This document shows positions 15,843 to 25,372 of a DNA stretch of 64,000 bases, in pieces; position 1 is the stretch's first letter, and each line of letters opens with the position of its first letter. A program made the translations under genes and the position numbers. Under the pieces are notes generated by a model that worked only from the letters and a program-made list of their open reading frames with translations, searched no databases and had not been told where the DNA came from. The stretch is from the NCBI RefSeq assembly GCF_037153975.1, contig NZ_JBBAYJ010000004.1, positions 62,001 to 126,000 on the forward strand. Reading direction: 5' to 3'. This stretch comes from Aquipuribacter sp. SD81 (GTDB lineage: Bacteria; Actinomycetota; Actinomycetes; Actinomycetales; JBBAYJ01).

Positions 15843-17873
15843 GTGGCCGTGCTCGAGAGCTACGTCGCCGGCGCGTGGCGCACCCCGGACGACGAGGGCG
15901 CCCCCCTGCTCGACGCCGCGACCGGCGTGGAGGTCGCCCGCATCTCGCAGCGGCCCGTGGCCGCCGCCGACGCGGTCCGGCACGCCCGCGAGGTCGGCGG
16001 TCCCGCCCTGCGGGCGCTGACGTTCCACGAGCGCGCCATGCTCGTCAAGGAGCTCGCGCTCGCGCTCAAGCAGCACACCGAGGAGCTGTACGAGCTGTCG
16101 TACTCGACGGGCTGCACGGCGCGGGACACCGCGGTCGACGTCGACGGCGGCATCGTCACCATGCTCGGCATGTCGTCGGTGGCGCGGAAGACGCTGCCCA
16201 ACGACGTCGTGGCCACCGACGGGCCCGTCGAGCGGGTGAGCCGCGGCGGCACGTTCCTCGCCCAGCACGTGTGGACGCCGCTGCGCGGTGTCGCCGTGCA
16301 GGTCAACGCCTACAACTTCCCGGTCTGGGGCGCGCTGGAGAAGCTCGCGCCCGCGCTCGTCGCGGGGGTGCCGAGCATCGTGAAGCCGGCCGAGCAGACC
16401 TCCTACGTCACCGAGCGGATGGTGCGGCTGGCGCTGGGGACCGGGATCCTCCCCGAGGGCGCGCTGCAGCTGCTCGTGGGCGCTCCCGACGGCCTGCTCG
16501 ACGCCCTCGACGCCCAGGACCTGCTCGGCTTCACCGGCTCCGCCGAGACCGCGGCCGTGCTGCGCGCCCACCCGGCCGTGGTCCACCGCGGGGTCCGGTT
16601 CACCGCCGAGGCCGACTCGCTCAACGCGGCGGTCCTCGGCCCGGACGCGACCCCCGGCACGCCGGAGCTCGACCTCTTCGTCAAGGAGGTCGCCCGGGAG
16701 ATGACGGTCAAGGCGGGGCAGAAGTGCACCGCCGTGCGGCGGGCGTTCGTGCCGTCGTCGCTCCTGGCCGACGTCGAGGAAGCCCTCGCCGCGCGGCTCG
16801 CCGGCGCCCCGCTCGGCGACCCGAGGGACCCCGCCACCCGGGTGGGCGCCCTCGTCGACCTCGAGCAGCGCGACGCGGTGCGCGAGGCCGTCCGGCGGAT
16901 AGCGGTGGACGCCACCGTCGTGCACGGCTCGCTGGAGCCGACGGTGGTCGACGGCCTCGAGCGCGGCGCGTTCATGGCGCCGGTCCTGCTGCGCGCCGGC
17001 GACGCGCGCCGCAGCGCCGCGCACGAGGTCGAGCCGTTCGGGCCCGTCGCCTCGCTCATGGCCTACGACAGCGCCGAGGAGGTCGTCGACCTGCTCGCCC
17101 TCGGCCGCGGCTCGCTCGTCGCGAGCGTCGTGAGCCACGACCCGGAGTTCGTGCGGAGCGTCGTGCTCGGGTCCGCGGCGTACCACGGCCGGATCCACGT
17201 GCTCGACCGCGACGACGCGGCGGAGTCGACCGGGCACGGCAGCCCGCTGCCGCACCTCGTGCACGGCGGTCCCGGTCGCGCCGGCGGCGGCGAGGAGCTC
17301 GGCGGCGTCCGCGGGGTGTTCCACCACATGCAGCGCACCGCCGTCCAGGGCTCCCCCGACATGCTGACGGCCGTCACCGGGCAGTGGGTCGCGGGCTCGG
17401 TCCGCCGCACCGAGGGCCCGCACCCGTTCCGGAGGTCGATGGCGGAGCTGACGGTCGGCGACGGGTTCGTGTCCGGCTGGCACGACGTGACGGCCGAGGA
17501 CATCGACTCCTTCGCCGCCATGACCGGCGACACGTTCTACGCCCACACCGACCCCGAGGCCGCCGCCGCGAACCCGATCTTCGGCGGCATCGTCGCGCAC
17601 GGGTACTGGGTGCTGTCGCGCGCGGCCGGGCTGTTCGTCGACCCGGCGCCCGGGCCGGTGCTCGCGAACACCGGCCTGGAGAACCTGCGCTTCACCGAGC
17701 CGGTCCGGGTCGGCGACCGGATCCGGGTCGCCCTCACGTGCAAGGCGCTCAACCCGCGCGAGCACGCCGACTACGGCGAGGTGCGCTGGGACGCGCAGGT
17801 CACCAACGACCGCGACGAGCTGTGCGCGACGTACACCCTGCTCACGATGGTGAACAAGCGCCCGGGCGGCTGA
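15843..17873 (+). CDS. paaZ: Bifunctional PaaZ: oxepin-CoA hydrolase / aldehyde dehydrogenase
   Basis: A 676-residue fusion of the usual PaaZ length. The N-terminal aldehyde dehydrogenase domain (about 1-520) oxidises the ring-opened semialdehyde. It shows AYNFPVWGALEKLAPAL, GFTGSAETA and the catalytic cysteine at about residue 295 (AGQKCTAVRRAF). The C-terminal MaoC-type hydratase domain (about 530-676) opens the oxepin ring; it shows DSFAAMTGDTFYAHTD and IFGGIVAHGYWVLSRAAGL. The GTG at 15843 follows a good ribosome site. No paaG, paaF or paaK is in the window, so they must lie elsewhere. Confidence 0.95.
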   Translation: MAVLESYVAGAWRTPDDEGAPLLDAATGVEVARISQRPVAAADAVRHAREVGGPALRALTFHERAMLVKELALALKQHTEELYELSYSTGCTARDTAVDVDGGIVTMLGMSSVARKTLPNDVVATDGPVERVSRGGTFLAQHVWTPLRGVAVQVNAYNFPVWGALEKLAPALVAGVPSIVKPAEQTSYVTERMVRLALGTGILPEGALQLLVGAPDGLLDALDAQDLLGFTGSAETAAVLRAHPAVVHRGVRFTAEADSLNAAVLGPDATPGTPELDLFVKEVAREMTVKAGQKCTAVRRAFVPSSLLADVEEALAARLAGAPLGDPRDPATRVGALVDLEQRDAVREAVRRIAVDATVVHGSLEPTVVDGLERGAFMAPVLLRAGDARRSAAHEVEPFGPVASLMAYDSAEEVVDLLALGRGSLVASVVSHDPEFVRSVVLGSAAYHGRIHVLDRDDAAESTGHGSPLPHLVHGGPGRAGGGEELGGVRGVFHHMQRTAVQGSPDMLTAVTGQWVAGSVRRTEGPHPFRRSMAELTVGDGFVSGWHDVTAEDIDSFAAMTGDTFYAHTDPEAAAANPIFGGIVAHGYWVLSRAAGLFVDPAPGPVLANTGLENLRFTEPVRVGDRIRVALTCKALNPREHADYGEVRWDAQVTNDRDELCATYTLLTMVNKRPGG

Positions 17874-17876
17874 GTC

Positions 17877-18182
17877 GTGCGGAACCGGGAGGGGCCCACC
17901 GCGCGTCCCACCGGCGTGAGCAACGAACGGCTCTTCTGGACCGCGGCGGTGATCGGGGCGCTGCTGCCCTTCCCCGTCGCGCTGCTCGCGCTCGTGTGGC
18001 GACCCGCGGAGGCCGTCGCGCCCCTGCTCACGCCGGGCCTCGTGCTGCTCGCCCCGCTCGGCGGCGTGACGGCGGGCTGGCCGGCGCTCGTCACCGTGCT
18101 GCTGGCCTCGGCGGCGAACGGCCTCGTCGCGGGGGTGGGCGCGCTCCTCGTGCGACGCGTGTGGGGCATGCTGCGCCGGTGA
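17877..18182 (+). CDS. Small hydrophobic membrane protein
   Basis: A 101-residue protein with about three hydrophobic segments (FWTAAVIGALLPFPVALLAL, APLLTPGLVLLAPLGGVTAG, LVTVLLASAANGLVAGVGAL). The start is either GTG 17877, 3 bp after the paaZ stop, or an internal GTG at 17916 that removes a polar 13-residue leader. Its stop overlaps the next gene by 4 bp. I do not recognise the family. It is probably co-transcribed with paaZ and the dimethylargininase, but nothing in it points to a role in phenylacetate uptake. Confidence 0.55.
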   Translation: MRNREGPTARPTGVSNERLFWTAAVIGALLPFPVALLALVWRPAEAVAPLLTPGLVLLAPLGGVTAGWPALVTVLLASAANGLVAGVGALLVRRVWGMLRR

Positions 18183-18961
18183 CCCTGCCGCTCGCCCTCG
18201 TCCGCCCCGTCTCGCCCCGGCTCGCCGAGGCCGAGCTCAGCTTCCTCGACCGCGTCGCCATCGACCCCGAGCGGGCGGCGGCGCAGCACGCGGGCTACGT
18301 CGACCTGCTCCGGCGGCTGGGGCACGACGTCATCGAGGTGGCCGCGGCGCCCGAGCACCCGGACGGCACGTTCGTCGAGGACGCGGCCGTCGTGGTGGAC
18401 GACCTCGCGGTCTGCACCCGGCCGGGCGCCGCGAGCAGGCGCGGCGAGGTCGACTCCGTCCGGGCCGCGCTCGAGGGGCTCGGGCTGCGGACGGTCCGGA
18501 TGAGCGAGCCCGCGACCCTCGACGGCGGCGACGTGCTGCAGGTCGGCCCGACCGTCTTCGTGGGGCTCGGCGGGCGCACCAACGCCGCGGGCGTCGCGGC
18601 CCTGGAGGAGGCGCTGGCCCCGCTCGGCCGCACGGTCGTGCCCGTGACGGTCACCGGCTGCCTGCACCTCAAGAGCGGCGCGACGGCCCTGCCCGACGGC
18701 ACCGTGGTCGCGGTGACGTCGTGGCTCGACACGGCGCCCTTCGAGGCCGCGGGTCTGCAGGTCGTGGAGGCGCCGGAGCCCGCCGGGGCGGACCTGCTGC
18801 TGAGCGGCGACCGGGTCGTGGTGTCCGCCGCCGCCCCGCGCACCGCGGCGATGGTCCGCACGCTCGGCTTCGAGGCGCACCCGGTCGAGATCGACGAGCT
18901 GGAGAAGGCCGAGTGCGGCGTCACGTGCCTCTCGGTGCTCGTCAGCCCTCCGGCCGGCTGA
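18179..18961 (+). CDS. ddaH: Dimethylarginine dimethylaminohydrolase-like amidinohydrolase
   Basis: A 260-residue enzyme of the guanidine-modifying fold. DDAH converts methylated arginines to citrulline and methylamines. The family motifs appear in order: TFVEDAAVVVDDLAVCTRPG with the acidic substrate clamp, TLDGGDVLQVG, the catalytic His in GCLHLKSGATALPDG, and the C-terminal cysteine in AECGVTCLSVL. The length is typical. It starts at a GTGA overlap with the small membrane protein. The 3' end overlaps the convergent metallo-hydrolase gene by 20 bp. Confidence 0.85.
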   Translation: MTLPLALVRPVSPRLAEAELSFLDRVAIDPERAAAQHAGYVDLLRRLGHDVIEVAAAPEHPDGTFVEDAAVVVDDLAVCTRPGAASRRGEVDSVRAALEGLGLRTVRMSEPATLDGGDVLQVGPTVFVGLGGRTNAAGVAALEEALAPLGRTVVPVTVTGCLHLKSGATALPDGTVVAVTSWLDTAPFEAAGLQVVEAPEPAGADLLLSGDRVVVSAAAPRTAAMVRTLGFEAHPVEIDELEKAECGVTCLSVLVSPPAG

Positions 18962-19772
18962 GCGCGCCCGGACCGAAGGCGTCCGTGACCCACTCCCACC
19001 CCGGCGCGGGCGAGTCGACCCGCGGGTCGGCGACGGACCGCCCGTCGCGCCGGGCCTTGACGACGGCGCGGTCGAGCGCCAGGCGCGCCCGCACCTCCTC
19101 GCCCACCGCTACCGAGCCGTGCCCGGGCACCGCCGCACGCACCCGGTCGGCGACCCCGTCGAGGGCGTCCAGGCCCGCGAGGTACTCCCCGAGCGGGTCG
19201 TCGGAGTCGTCCGGCATGGGCGGCAGGACGTCCGACAGCATGTCGCCGGCCACGAGCACGCCCGCGTCCTCCACGAGCAGGGCGGCATGGCCGGGGCTGT
19301 GCGCGGGGTGCTCGATCACCCGCACGGGCGGGCCGTCCCACGGCACGCGCGTCGCCCGGGCGGGCAGCGCGGTGAGCAGCCCGTACAGCTCGACCGGCAC
19401 CTCGTCGGCGATCTCGGACGGCAGGCCCTCGGCCACGCGCTCGCGCCAGGCCGGGTCGGCGCGCAGCGAACGGACCTGCTCGACGCAGCGGGTGGTCCCG
19501 TAGCGCGGCACGTCGCCGAGCGCCTCGTGCCACAGCACGTGGTCCCAGTCCGGGTGCGTGGCGAACCCCGCGACGACGCGCCGGCCGCTGCGCGCGAGGT
19601 CGTCGGCGAGGCACGTCAGCTCGCTCGCGGTGAGGCCGGGGTCGACGAGCAGCACACCCGTCGGGCCGTCGACGACGACGGCGTTGTTGGCGAGCAGGGC
19701 GCTGCGGTGGACCAGCACGCCGTCGGCGACCGGTTCGAGCCCGTGGGTGTCCGTCACGACCGTTTCGACCAC
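18942..19772 (-). CDS. Metallo-beta-lactamase-fold hydrolase
   Basis: A 276-residue cytoplasmic metallo-hydrolase. The signature metal site is THPDWDH near residue 72 (a HxHxDH variant with the first His kept), with further ligands in HPAHSPGHAALLVED and GDMLSDV. Such proteins are glyoxalase II- or lactonase-like hydrolases of diverse substrates; none can be assigned. The GTG start at 19772 could move to a GTG about 18 codons in. It overlaps the convergent ddaH by 20 bp at the 3' ends. Confidence 0.8.
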   Translation of the reverse strand: MVETVVTDTHGLEPVADGVLVHRSALLANNAVVVDGPTGVLLVDPGLTASELTCLADDLARSGRRVVAGFATHPDWDHVLWHEALGDVPRYGTTRCVEQVRSLRADPAWRERVAEGLPSEIADEVPVELYGLLTALPARATRVPWDGPPVRVIEHPAHSPGHAALLVEDAGVLVAGDMLSDVLPPMPDDSDDPLGEYLAGLDALDGVADRVRAAVPGHGSVAVGEEVRARLALDRAVVKARRDGRSVADPRVDSPAPGWEWVTDAFGPGALSRPEG

Positions 19773-19805
19773 CGGTCCCGCCAGGACTCATCGGCGGGCC
19801 GCCGC

Positions 19806-20870
19806 CTACGAGGTGGTGCCGAAGGTGTGCAGCGTCGTGGAGCGGAGCACCTCGCCCGGGCGGAGCACGGTCGAGGGGTACGAGGGACGGTTCGGCGAGT
19901 CCGGCCAGTGCTGGGTCTCCAGGCACAGCCCGTCGCCCTGCCGCATGACCCGCCCGTCGCGGCCGGCGACCGTGCCGGGCAGCTGGTTGCCGGTGTAGAC
20001 CTGCAGGCCGGGCTCGTCGGTGCGGACCTCGAGGGTGCGCCCGCTCGCGGGGTCGTGCACGCGGGCGGCGAGCGCGAGGCCGTCGGCGCCGTCGTCACCG
20101 CTGTCGGCCCCGTCGAGCACGTAGCAGTGGTCGAACCCGCCGGCCAGGCGCAGCTGCTCGTCGCCGTGCCGCACGCGGTCGCCGAGCCGCGCGCCGTCGC
20201 GCAGGTCGAACACCGTGCCCTCGACCGGGACCGGGTCGCCGAGGGGCACGAACGCGTCGTCGACGGGCAGGTAGCGCGCCGCGGGCACCGTGAGCACGTG
20301 GTCGTCGACCGTGCCGGTGCCCGGACCGGCGAGGTTCCAGTACGCGTGGTTCGTGAGGGTGACGACGGTCGGGGCGTCGGTCGTCGCCTCGTACGCCAGC
20401 CGCAGGCCGTCGTCGTCGAGGGTGACGGTGACGGCCACGTCGACGGCCCCCGGGAAGCCCATGTCGCCGTCGGGGCTGCGGAGCCGCAGCGCGACGCCGT
20501 CGGCGGCCTCCTCGGCGTCCCACACCCGTGTGTGGAAGCCGTCCGCGCCGCCGTGGAGGGTCGCGGTGCCGTGGTTCTGCGGCAGCCGGTGCTCAGTGCC
20601 GTCGAGGGTGAACCGCCCGCCGCCGATCCGGTTGGCGTAGCGCCCGACGGTCGCGCCGAGGAAGGCCCGGTCCCCGAGGTACCCCGCGAGGTCGTCGTAG
20701 CCGAGCGTCACCTCGCCGGGGCGGCCGTCGCGGTCGGGCACGACGACCGACTGCAGCCGGGCGCCGTAGGTGAGCACCGTGACCGCGAGCGGACCATGGG
20801 ACAGGTCGAGCGCGTGGACCTCGACGCCGTCCGGCGTCGTGCCGACCGGGCGTCGTACGAGCTCGCTCAC
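19806..20870 (-). CDS. galM: Aldose 1-epimerase (mutarotase)
   Basis: A 354-residue enzyme that interconverts alpha and beta anomers of aldoses such as galactose. Family motifs: GRYANRIGGGRFTLDG, TLHGGADGFHTRVWD, the catalytic histidine in TLTNHAYWNLAGPG, and the general base Glu in CLETQHWPDSPNRP. The length matches the family. The GTG start at 20870 was preferred over an upstream frame extension that is low-complexity and basic. No galactose genes are adjacent, so a housekeeping role is most likely. Confidence 0.93.
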   Translation of the reverse strand: MSELVRRPVGTTPDGVEVHALDLSHGPLAVTVLTYGARLQSVVVPDRDGRPGEVTLGYDDLAGYLGDRAFLGATVGRYANRIGGGRFTLDGTEHRLPQNHGTATLHGGADGFHTRVWDAEEAADGVALRLRSPDGDMGFPGAVDVAVTVTLDDDGLRLAYEATTDAPTVVTLTNHAYWNLAGPGTGTVDDHVLTVPAARYLPVDDAFVPLGDPVPVEGTVFDLRDGARLGDRVRHGDEQLRLAGGFDHCYVLDGADSGDDGADGLALAARVHDPASGRTLEVRTDEPGLQVYTGNQLPGTVAGRDGRVMRQGDGLCLETQHWPDSPNRPSYPSTVLRPGEVLRSTTLHTFGTTS

Positions 20871-20978
20871 CGCTGGACCCCCGTCGCCGTCACGGCCGCG
20901 AGCATAGGGCGACGGTCGGGCCCCGGACCCCGGTGCCCTCGGTCGCGCCGGCCGTCGGGCGGCCACGACGTCACACCC

Positions 20979-21018
20979 GACGGCCCCCGCCGCCGACGAG
21001 GGACGTGCGGGGGCCGTC
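20979..21018 (-). terminator. Hairpin after the 21051-21941 gene
   Basis: A 12-bp perfect stem (GACGGCCCCCGC pairing with GCGGGGGCCGTC) around a 16-base loop. It is placed 33 bp past the stop of the minus-strand gene, between it and galM. It lacks a U-run, as is usual for high-GC actinobacteria. Probably a terminator. Confidence 0.6.
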
Positions 21019-21050
21019 TCAGGTGTGGCTGTGGCGGGCGGGTCGCCGCC

Positions 21051-21941
21051 TCAGCGGCGCTCGTCGGACGAGCCGGCCCCGGCGGGGCGCGCAGCCAGGC
21101 CGTCGGCCTCGCGCACGTCGACCTCGTGCGGGCGGTCCGCCCGGTGCCGGCCGTCGGTCGAGCCGTCGGTCGAGCCGTCGGTCGAGCCGTCGTCGAGCCT
21201 CGCCGTGCCCGCCTGGTGGTCGGCGTGCGTCCGGTCCTCGTGGGTGCGGTCGTCGGACCGGCTGTCGTCGGCCTGTCCGACGTGGCCGCGCTCGTCGTGG
21301 CCGTGCCCGTCGTCGCCGCGCCCGTCGTGCCCGGCCGCCACCGGCCCGCCGTCCCGGGCCGCGGCGGCGCCCGGCGCGTCGGCCACGTCGTCGACGAGGG
21401 TGTCGAACAGCCGCCGGTAGAAGACGAAGGCCTGCCGCAGGTCCTCGGTGCCGCCCTCTCCGGAGCGGTAGCGCTCCCGGTACGCCTCGGCCCCTCGGTG
21501 GTTCTCCACGACGTCGCCGTGGTCGGCGCGGTCCGCCGCGAGCATGCGCGCCCGCTCGTCGGTGTCCTCGGTGGGGTAGCCGCGCTCGTGCATGACGTCG
21601 AGCACGAGGCTGCGGGCGCTCTCGACCGCCTCGACGGGCGCGTCGACGAACATCGCCTGCACGGTCGACCACTGCTCGGTGCGGCGCGCCCGCGAGGAGC
21701 TCGTGAGCGGACGGATGTCGAGCCCGTCTCGGCGCTCGGCCGCCTGCTGCAGCTCGCGCTCGGCCTCGCGGCGGTCGTCGGCCTCGCTCACGGTCCGCTC
21801 GTACTCGGGACCGAAGCGCTCCTGCAGCTCCTCGCTGCGGCGCCGGTCGTCCTTGCGGCGCACGGCGCGGCCGACGACGGCGACCGCGACGAGCACGAGC
21901 ACGGCCAGCACGACGACCGTGACGACGGTGGCGGTGTCCAT
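21051..21941 (-). CDS. Membrane-anchored hypothetical protein, conserved in actinobacteria
   Basis: A 296-residue protein with one N-terminal membrane helix ([19 protein letters not shown]), then a charged cytoplasmic or external helical part containing [20 protein letters not shown] and [21 protein letters not shown] know these segments from a family of anonymous actinobacterial membrane proteins with a RFGPEY-like motif. The C-terminal third is disordered, His/Asp-rich and contains a DGST repeat (three perfect 12-bp copies). No enzymatic motif is seen and no function is assigned. Confidence 0.7.
   Translation of the reverse strand: MDTATVVTVVVLAVLVLVAVAVVGRAVRRKDDRRRSEELQERFGPEYERTVSEADDRREAERELQQAAERRDGLDIRPLTSSSRARRTEQWSTVQAMFVDAPVEAVESARSLVLDVMHERGYPTEDTDERARMLAADRADHGDVVENHRGAEAYRERYRSGEGGTEDLRQAFVFYRRLFDTLVDDVADAPGAAAARDGGPVAAGHDGRGDDGHGHDERGHVGQADDSRSDDRTHEDRTHADHQAGTARLDDGSTDGSTDGSTDGRHRADRPHEVDVREADGLAARPAGAGSSDERR
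21153..21188. repeat. Three perfect 12-bp repeats coding DGST
   Basis: Three exact copies of GTCGGTCGAGCC (plus strand), followed by a degenerate 11-bp copy. Read on the minus strand they encode a GSTD repeat in the disordered tail of the membrane protein. The unit differs by one base from the 12-bp unit at 31141, which codes a different peptide. Confidence 0.85.
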
Positions 21942-22143
21942 GGTGTCCTCCCTCGCGCGGTCGGCGCGGAGGTGGGGCCACCTCCGGGCGACGTCGGCCC
22001 GCGCGCGGTCGGAGTACCCGGATCGCCCGCTGTCAACCCCTGGCGCGCACGGATCGCCCGGGAGGGCTCAGGTGTCGGGCCCCGCGGCCGATGAGGCAGG
22101 TGCGGGCCGACCGGCCCGGCCCACCGAGACGACGAGGCGCTCC

Positions 22144-23286
22144 ATGACCTTCGCCCAGCTCCTGCAGAACGGCTTCCGTCCGTCGACGACGCAGGCCGAC
22201 ATCAACGCGGCCCTCGCCGACGAGGGCAACCCGCTGCGAGCGACGCTCGACAGCCTGGCCGGCAACTGCTTCATCGCCGACCTGTCGCTCACGCTCGTCT
22301 ACATGAACCGTCGAGCGCGCACCACGGTGCAGGAGATCTCCGGCGCGGTCCGCCAGGCGTTCGGCATGAGCGTCGAGCAGCTGCTCGGCGGCTCCATCCA
22401 CCGCTTCCACAAGGACCCCGCGCGGATCGACCGGATCCTCGCCGACCCCGCCCAGCTGCCCCGCGAGGCCGTCTTCGGCTTCGGCGGCAGGACGCTGCGC
22501 ACGAGCATCAACGCCATCACCGACCAGACCGGCAACCGCCTCGGCTTCGTCGTGCTGTGGGACGACGTCTCGGGCCGCAACGCCTCCGCCGACGCCGCCT
22601 TCGCCGACGTGCGGCAGGCCACCGAGCGCATCGGCACCGTGTCCGGGCGCCTCCTCGAGGTCGCGGCCGACACCTCCGGGCAGGCCGACAGCGCCGCCGC
22701 CGCGACCGAGGAGATGCGCGCGGCCGTCGGGTCGATCTCGCAGTCCTCGGTGCACGTCGGCTCGCAGGTCCGCGAGACGATGGCCGCCACCAGCGAGGGC
22801 GTGCAACGCATGGAGGACCTCCAGCGCTCGAGCCAGGAGATCGGCGACTTCCTCCGCCTCATCACGACGGTCGCCGACCAGACGAAGCTGCTCGCGCTCA
22901 ACGCGACGATCGAGGCGGCGCGCGCGGGCGAGGCCGGACGCGGCTTCGCCGTGGTCGCCGAGGAGGTCAAGCAGCTCGCCGGCACCACGTCGAGCTCCAT
23001 CAGCGACATCGAGCAGCGCATCGAGGCCATCCAGCGCGCCGCGCAGGAGGCCGTCACCACCCTCGCGCGCATCTCGAGCCTCGTCGACGGCATCAACGAG
23101 TCGCAGGACACGGTCGCGGCCGCCATCGAGCAGCAGTCCGCCGTCACGTCCGAGATCGCGGCCGCGATCGCGCACATCGCCTCCGGCGCGCGCGAGACGG
23201 TCGAGCAGTCCGAGCTGATCCCGCAGGCCGCCGCCGAGGTCACCGCCGAGGCGACGACGCTCCACGAGATCATCCTCAAGTCCTGA
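22144..23286 (+). CDS. Soluble methyl-accepting protein with PAS-like sensor
   Basis: A 380-residue signalling protein without membrane segments. Residues about 30-150 look like a PAS domain ([18 protein letters not shown], then [18 protein letters not shown] and [12 protein letters not shown]). From about 165 it is a methyl-accepting coiled coil whose conserved tip reads [20 protein letters not shown] and [12 protein letters not shown]. It would sit in the cytoplasm and sense an internal ligand. No cheA, cheW or flagellar gene is in the window, so its output partner is unseen. The ATG at 22144 begins the conserved domain. A strong hairpin follows the stop. Confidence 0.88.
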   Translation: MTFAQLLQNGFRPSTTQADINAALADEGNPLRATLDSLAGNCFIADLSLTLVYMNRRARTTVQEISGAVRQAFGMSVEQLLGGSIHRFHKDPARIDRILADPAQLPREAVFGFGGRTLRTSINAITDQTGNRLGFVVLWDDVSGRNASADAAFADVRQATERIGTVSGRLLEVAADTSGQADSAAAATEEMRAAVGSISQSSVHVGSQVRETMAATSEGVQRMEDLQRSSQEIGDFLRLITTVADQTKLLALNATIEAARAGEAGRGFAVVAEEVKQLAGTTSSSISDIEQRIEAIQRAAQEAVTTLARISSLVDGINESQDTVAAAIEQQSAVTSEIAAAIAHIASGARETVEQSELIPQAAAEVTAEATTLHEIILKS

Positions 23287-23310
23287 CGCGCGCCCGTCAG
23301 GCCCACCGAC

Positions 23311-23342
23311 ACGGCCGCCCCGGGGTATCCCGGGGCGGCCGT
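23311..23342 (+). terminator. Strong 14-bp GC hairpin after the methyl-accepting protein gene
   Basis: ACGGCCGCCCCGGG, a GTAT loop, then its exact complement. No U-run follows. It begins 25 bp after the stop and separates the gene from the downstream acyl-CoA oxidase promoter. Confidence 0.75.
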
Positions 23343-23399
23343 CGCCATGCGGGTCGGACCCGGGCGGGTCGGCCCGCCGCGACGCACTCCCGGCGCCAT

Positions 23400-23430
23400 G
23401 TTACCGTCGAGTAACCTACGTGGACGTAGG
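23400..23430. promoter_or_regulatory. Two adjacent inverted repeats in the acyl-CoA oxidase promoter
   Basis: GTTAC-N6-GTAAC (23400-23415), immediately followed by CCTACG-TGGA-CGTAGG (23415-23430), directly upstream of the AAGGAGG ribosome site of the next gene. Their position suits repressor operators; TetR-type fatty-acid regulators bind similar TTAC...GTAA sites. The regulator itself is not identified here. Confidence 0.5.
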
Positions 23431-23448
23431 TAGAAGGAGGCGGTTCCC

Positions 23449-25320
23449 GTGGTCGACGTCCCCACCCTGGTCCGGCTGCTCGACGGTGAGCACCACACGC
23501 TGCGCACCGAGCTGCGCGAGGTCCACCGTGCCGAGTGGTTCACCCCCCGCGAGCACGCGGAGCGCGAAGCGCACCGGGCCTGGGTGCTCGAGGCGATGCA
23601 CCGGATGGCGGACCTGCCCCAGCAGAAGCTCGGGTTCCCGCGCGAGTTCGGCGGGCAGGACGACGTGGGCGCCTCGGTCGCCGCCTACGAGATGCTCGCG
23701 ACGGGCGACCTCTCCCTCACCGTCAAGGCGGGCGTGCAGTGGGGCCTGTTCGGCGGGGCGGTGCAGGCGCTCGGCGGACCCGAGCAGCACCGTCGTCTCG
23801 TGCCCGGGCTCATGAACATGTCGGTGACGGGCTGCTTCGCCATGACCGAGAGCGACCACGGGTCCGACGTGTCGTCGCTGCGGACGACGGCCACCTACGA
23901 CACCGAGGCCGAGGAGTTCGTCGTCCACACCCCGGACCGCGGCGCGTGGAAGGACTACATCGGCAACGCCGCGCGCGACGGGGACACCGCCGTGGTGTTC
24001 GCCCAGCTCGTCGTGGGCGGGCAGGAGCACGGCGTGCACGCGCTCGTCGTGCCGATCCGCGACCCCGACGGCCGCCCGTGCCCCGGCGTGACGATCGAGG
24101 ACTGCGGGGGCAAGGCCGGTCTCGCCGGGGTCGACAACGGCCGGCTCGCCTTCGACTCGGTCCGGGTGCCGCGGGAGGCCCTGCTCGACCGCTTCGCGCA
24201 GGTGTCGGCCGACGGCACGTACGCCAGCGACATCAGGTCCCGCAACGCCCGCTTCTTCACCATGCTCGGTGCGCTCGTGCGGGGCCGGGTCAGCATCTCC
24301 GGCGCCGCCCTCAGCGCCACGAAGGTCGGGCTCGCCGCGGCCGTGCGCCACGGCGACCGCCGTCGCCAGTTCACCGACCCGGTGGCCGGGCACGAGATCC
24401 TGCTGCTGGACCACCCCGCCCACCAGCGCCGGCTGCTGCCGCCGCTCGCGCGGACCTACGCCGTCGCCTTCGCGCAGCAGCAGCTCGTCGCCGACCTGCA
24501 GGCCGTGCACGAGGGCCGCCGCGACGAGGCCGCGCGCCGGGTGCTCGAGACCGACGCCGCCGCGCTCAAGGCCGCGAGCACGTGGCACGCCGTCCGCACG
24601 CTGCAGACGGCGCGCGAGTCCTGCGGCGGTGCGGGCTACCTGTCGAGCAGCCCGCTCGGGCGCCTGCGCGCCGACACCGACGTGTTCGCCACCTTCGAGG
24701 GCGACAACACCGTGCTGTGCCAGCTGGTCGCGAAGAACCTCGTCGGCGACCTCGCCGCCCGCTCCCGGGGGGCGGCCGGGCAGGCGCGCTCGGCCCTGCG
24801 GGCCCTGCGCCTGCGCCTCGGTGACCGGCTGCCGCCGCTGGCCCGCGGCGGGCTGCGTGGCGACGCGGCGACGGAGCTGCTGCACGAGCGGCGCGAGCAC
24901 CTGCTCGCCTCGCTCGCGGCCCGGCTGCGCCACGCCCGCGCGCTGCCCGACCCGGCCGCGGCCGCCCGGGCGACCGCCGCCACCCAGCAGCACATGGTCG
25001 CCGTCGGGCTCGCGCACGCCGACGTGCTCCTCGCGGCCGGCTTCGACCGGGCGGTGGCCCGGGCCGAGGCGGTGGCCGACGACGCGACCCTCGCGGTGCT
25101 GCGGCAGGTGCGTGAGCTGTTCCTGCTCGCGACCGTCGAGGAGGACCTCGGCTGGTTCCTCACCCACGGCCGGGTCCGCCGGCACGAGGCGCGCGTCCTG
25201 CGCGACCGGATCACGGGGCTGTGCGCGGCCCTGCGCCCGGTCGCGGTCGACCTCGTCGACGGCTTCGCGGTCGAGCCCGTCCGGGCCGCCGACCGGGAGA
25301 CGGCCGGGCTCGCGGCCTGA
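23449..25320 (+). CDS. Acyl-CoA oxidase / dehydrogenase family enzyme
   Basis: A 623-residue FAD enzyme of the peroxisomal-type acyl-CoA oxidase branch, introducing a 2,3 double bond into acyl-CoA. Visible motifs are GCFAMTESDHGSDVSSL (the flavin/acyl signature; eukaryotic oxidases usually have TELGHGSN), GVDNGRLAFDSVRVPREALL, ARESCGGAGYLSSS and the catalytic Glu in TFEGDNTVLCQLV. A C-terminal oxidase domain with helical bundle follows. GTG 23449 has an AAGGAGG site. Whether electrons go to oxygen or ETF cannot be decided from sequence. Confidence 0.85.
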   Translation: MVDVPTLVRLLDGEHHTLRTELREVHRAEWFTPREHAEREAHRAWVLEAMHRMADLPQQKLGFPREFGGQDDVGASVAAYEMLATGDLSLTVKAGVQWGLFGGAVQALGGPEQHRRLVPGLMNMSVTGCFAMTESDHGSDVSSLRTTATYDTEAEEFVVHTPDRGAWKDYIGNAARDGDTAVVFAQLVVGGQEHGVHALVVPIRDPDGRPCPGVTIEDCGGKAGLAGVDNGRLAFDSVRVPREALLDRFAQVSADGTYASDIRSRNARFFTMLGALVRGRVSISGAALSATKVGLAAAVRHGDRRRQFTDPVAGHEILLLDHPAHQRRLLPPLARTYAVAFAQQQLVADLQAVHEGRRDEAARRVLETDAAALKAASTWHAVRTLQTARESCGGAGYLSSSPLGRLRADTDVFATFEGDNTVLCQLVAKNLVGDLAARSRGAAGQARSALRALRLRLGDRLPPLARGGLRGDAATELLHERREHLLASLAARLRHARALPDPAAAARATAATQQHMVAVGLAHADVLLAAGFDRAVARAEAVADDATLAVLRQVRELFLLATVEEDLGWFLTHGRVRRHEARVLRDRITGLCAALRPVAVDLVDGFAVEPVRAADRETAGLAA

Positions 25321-25332
25321 GCCGCCCAGGGC

Positions 25333-25365
25333 ACGCGTCCGGCCCCGCGAGGGGCCCGGGCGCGT
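25333..25365. terminator. Bidirectional hairpin between convergent genes
   Basis: A GC-rich imperfect hairpin: CGGCCCC, a GCGA loop, then GGGGCCCGG, extended outward by ACGCG/CGCGT. It lies in the 52-bp gap between the convergent acyl-CoA oxidase and prfC genes and could stop transcripts from both sides. Confidence 0.55.
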
Positions 25366-25372
25366 CCGCGTC

